DNA of 64,000 nucleotides from Rhizobium tibeticum (lineage in GTDB: Bacteria > Pseudomonadota > Alphaproteobacteria > Rhizobiales > Rhizobiaceae): positions 88,902 through 152,901 of the forward strand of contig NZ_FOCV01000015.1 in assembly GCF_900110205.1 (NCBI RefSeq), read 5' to 3'. Position 1 is the stretch's first letter, and each line of letters opens with the position of its first letter. Position numbers and translations under genes: made by a program. The notes beneath the pieces were generated by a model, which was not told the DNA's origin, did not search any database, and saw nothing but the letters and a program-made list of their open reading frames with translations. Positions 62,891 through 64,000 of the stretch are shown in pieces.

Positions 62891-62916
62891 AACGGGTGGC
62901 CGAAGGGCCGCCCGTT
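62891..62916 (+). terminator. hairpin after the arylsulfatase gene
   Basis: Arms AACGGGTGGCC and GGCCGCCCGTT (one G-T pair) with a GAAG loop, 20 bases after the stop. No T-run follows, so termination strength is uncertain. Confidence 0.55.
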
Positions 62917-63241
62917 GGCTTTCCGTTTGGTTCCAGGTGGTGGTCGCGCTGGAACTCGATCACCGCGTCCTCGGTCCTCTGCTCGAACTTTCCATCGATT
63001 ACCACGTCGAACCCGACGTGCCTGAGCATATTCTGCAGCGCAATGACGACGTCACCGCGATTTCCGCAGGCGAGCAACGGCCGCTCGGGTGCGAATGCTT
63101 GCAGTGCAATCGTCTTGACGTCGATGTCAATCCCGCTTCTTGGCGTATACTCCCACCACGTTCCCACCAAGGACGCGGAGGCGCGGCGGAGATCTCGGCG
63201 TTCGCGCCGGTGCCGCCCCTTGCGCCGTCGGCACCCAGCGA

Positions 63242-63257
63242 GATGAGTTGATGAGTT
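63242..63257. repeat. 8-base tandem duplication causing a frameshift
   Basis: GATGAGTT occurs twice in a row. Removing one copy restores the reading frame of the pseudopilin-like sequence (YELI joined to SLGADG). Confidence 0.85.
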
Positions 63258-63440
63258 CGTATTCGGTTTCCGGGCCCGGCACCCTGTACACGAAGTCGCG
63301 GCCCCAAGCGTCCTTGAACGGCCCATCCGACAATGCATTCAGGTTCGCTGGATACTTTTGGTGGGCCGTAAAGAAGGTATCGATCTTCGCGATAACCGAC
63401 TGCATTGTCTCCCAGGTCTTCCGCCGCTGCGTATAGAGTC

Positions 63441-63727
63441 GCGGTCGGCTGTGCTTTTCCGGATTGGCCGGCGGAATGGCGCCGTAGTTCGTCCGGGCTA
63501 GGCACTGATCTCTCAAGCTCTTGTGAGATAAGGTGTTTCACTGCCCAGCGAGCCGCTGATCGTCAACTTCACAAACGCCTCTTCGAACCCCGGCCGGATA
63601 GGCACCACACACGAGACAGCTCAGAGGCTAGGTAGCTTTGTCAGTTCGCGCGAATAGGTGTTCAATCGTGAGCGCGACGAACAGCCCACCGCTTTCGGCG
63701 TTGACGGTTTCGCAATAGCACCCTTTG
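63441..63727. other. no supported gene
   Basis: About 290 bases; frames on both strands are short and lack starts. Part may be the upstream end of the pseudopilin-like pseudogene. Confidence 0.35.
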
Positions 63728-64000
63728 TCAGAACTTCTGCTTTGCCCGCTTCGGCATGAAGTAGGTTCGGATATTGACAAGTGCTTCAGCGACGTCAGCA
63801 GCATCCTGGCGGGTTGCTTTGTGTTTTGCGTCGCCGAGCTTGCGGATGGGCGCGATGATATCCCCAGTGACGGCATGACCTTGAAGGACGGGCTGCCAAA
63901 GCCTCGGCGCGTAGTGTGTTCCCAGCAGAAAGCAGAGGTCCCAATCGAATGGATCAAAGGCCTGGTCATCGATCCTGGTGAACCTTGGCCGGTGGTCTTT
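63728..64000 (-). CDS. hypothetical protein, C-terminal part (cut by the right edge)
   Basis: The last 90 codons of a gene entering from the right. The sequence reads DDQAFDPFDWDLCFLLGTHY, then LQGHAVTGDIIAPIRKLGDA, DAADVAEALVNIRTYFMPKR and ends AKQKF. It is open to the edge and has coding composition. No family recognised. Confidence 0.6.
   Translation of the reverse strand, partial: KDHRPRFTRIDDQAFDPFDWDLCFLLGTHYAPRLWQPVLQGHAVTGDIIAPIRKLGDAKHKATRQDAADVAEALVNIRTYFMPKRAKQKF

Larger units (their letters stand above)
62880..63440 (-). pseudogene. type II pseudopilin (GspG)-like and peptidoglycan-binding remnants
   Basis: Three minus frames carry successive pieces. About 63430-63250: TWETMQSVIAKIDTFFTAHQ and ALSDGPFKDAWGRDFVYRVP, the periplasmic part of a GspG-like pseudopilin. 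Then, in another frame from about 63250: ISLGADGARGGTGANAEIS, the calcium-loop end of the same protein. Then about 63100-62880: CGNRGDVVIALQNMLRHVG and DGKFEQRTEDAVIEFQRDH, a PG_binding_1 domain in the third frame. The first break is an exact 8-base tandem duplication (GATGAGTT, 63242-63257). The prepilin N terminus is missing, so the gene is dead. Confidence 0.7.

Noticed and set aside
1..64000. CRISPR arrays, tRNA and rRNA genes
   Set aside because: No regularly spaced repeats and no cloverleaf or rRNA-like sequence were noticed by eye; a covariance-model scan would be decisive.

Overview
The window looks like an accessory region (plasmid or chromosomal island) of an alphaproteobacterium of the order Hyphomicrobiales, most likely a Rhizobium/Sinorhizobium-type organism. 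This rests on family recognition: three DUF982 genes, a DUF6894 gene, Y4bD-like and recombinase genes typical of rhizobial plasmids, IS66 and IS110 elements, a small Hsp20 with a ROSE-like leader, LigD, and many tiny membrane proteins with strong GGAGG ribosome binding sites. No replication genes, rRNA, tRNA or CRISPR array were seen, so the replicon type cannot be fixed.

Layout. 1-1.2 kb: a FecR-domain protein running off the left edge and a three-helix membrane protein of the Pycsar-effector type. 1.25-1.83 kb: decayed coding remnants. 2.07-15.9 kb: a compact surface-polysaccharide locus. It has an ABC exporter (Wzm/Wzt with a C-terminal glycan-binding domain), an FkbM methyltransferase, a methyltransferase/coiled-coil/glycosyltransferase fusion, further GT2 and GT4 enzymes, WecB (UDP-ManNAc supply), a 779-residue orphan membrane protein, a flippase-like membrane protein, and Gmd plus Fcl (GDP-L-fucose supply). 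Tight overlaps (ATGA junctions) argue for one long transcript. The gene set fits an O-antigen or capsule built on the cytoplasmic face and exported by the ABC transporter.

16-18 kb: a small conserved ORF and a DUF899 thioredoxin-like protein. 18.06-24.2 kb: an IS66 element carrying a DUF6429 gene at one end; its tnpB is split by a 3.4-kb module encoding a large serine recombinase and three small partners. The IS66 itself lies in a decayed tnpA of another IS66-type element. 24.6-25.5 kb: a fused MNT-HEPN gene (toxin-antitoxin type) lying between two copies of a small membrane-protein gene, one truncated. 26.3-28.6 kb: an IS110 element inserted in the transposase gene of a second IS110 element. 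28.7-34.6 kb: small genes, an IS3 fragment, three tandem DUF982 genes and a 2OG-oxygenase-like gene. 34.9-36 kb: a third IS110 with a one-base frameshift.

37-39.9 kb: a large superfamily-1 helicase. 40.4-45.3 kb: DUF6894, a CPA1 antiporter, a heat-shock pair (Hsp20), and a mini glycan locus (GT8-like, hexapeptide acyltransferase, a possible sialyltransferase-like protein). 46-58 kb: a stress-type block with a DUF883/YqjD-like protein, a flavodoxin-fold reductase, a second antiporter, an alpha/beta hydrolase with the haloacetate-dehalogenase motif, LigD (ligase plus polymerase, no nuclease domain), a YihY/BrkB protein and a DUF763 protein. 58-64 kb: small membrane or secreted proteins, a frameshifted membrane gene, a secreted arylsulfatase, a broken type II pseudopilin-like gene and a gene cut by the right edge.

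No complete novel system can be claimed. The best leads are the coiled-coil methyltransferase/glycosyltransferase fusion, the MNT-HEPN insertion, the recombinase module inside tnpB, the orphan Pycsar-type protein and the stand-alone helicase.
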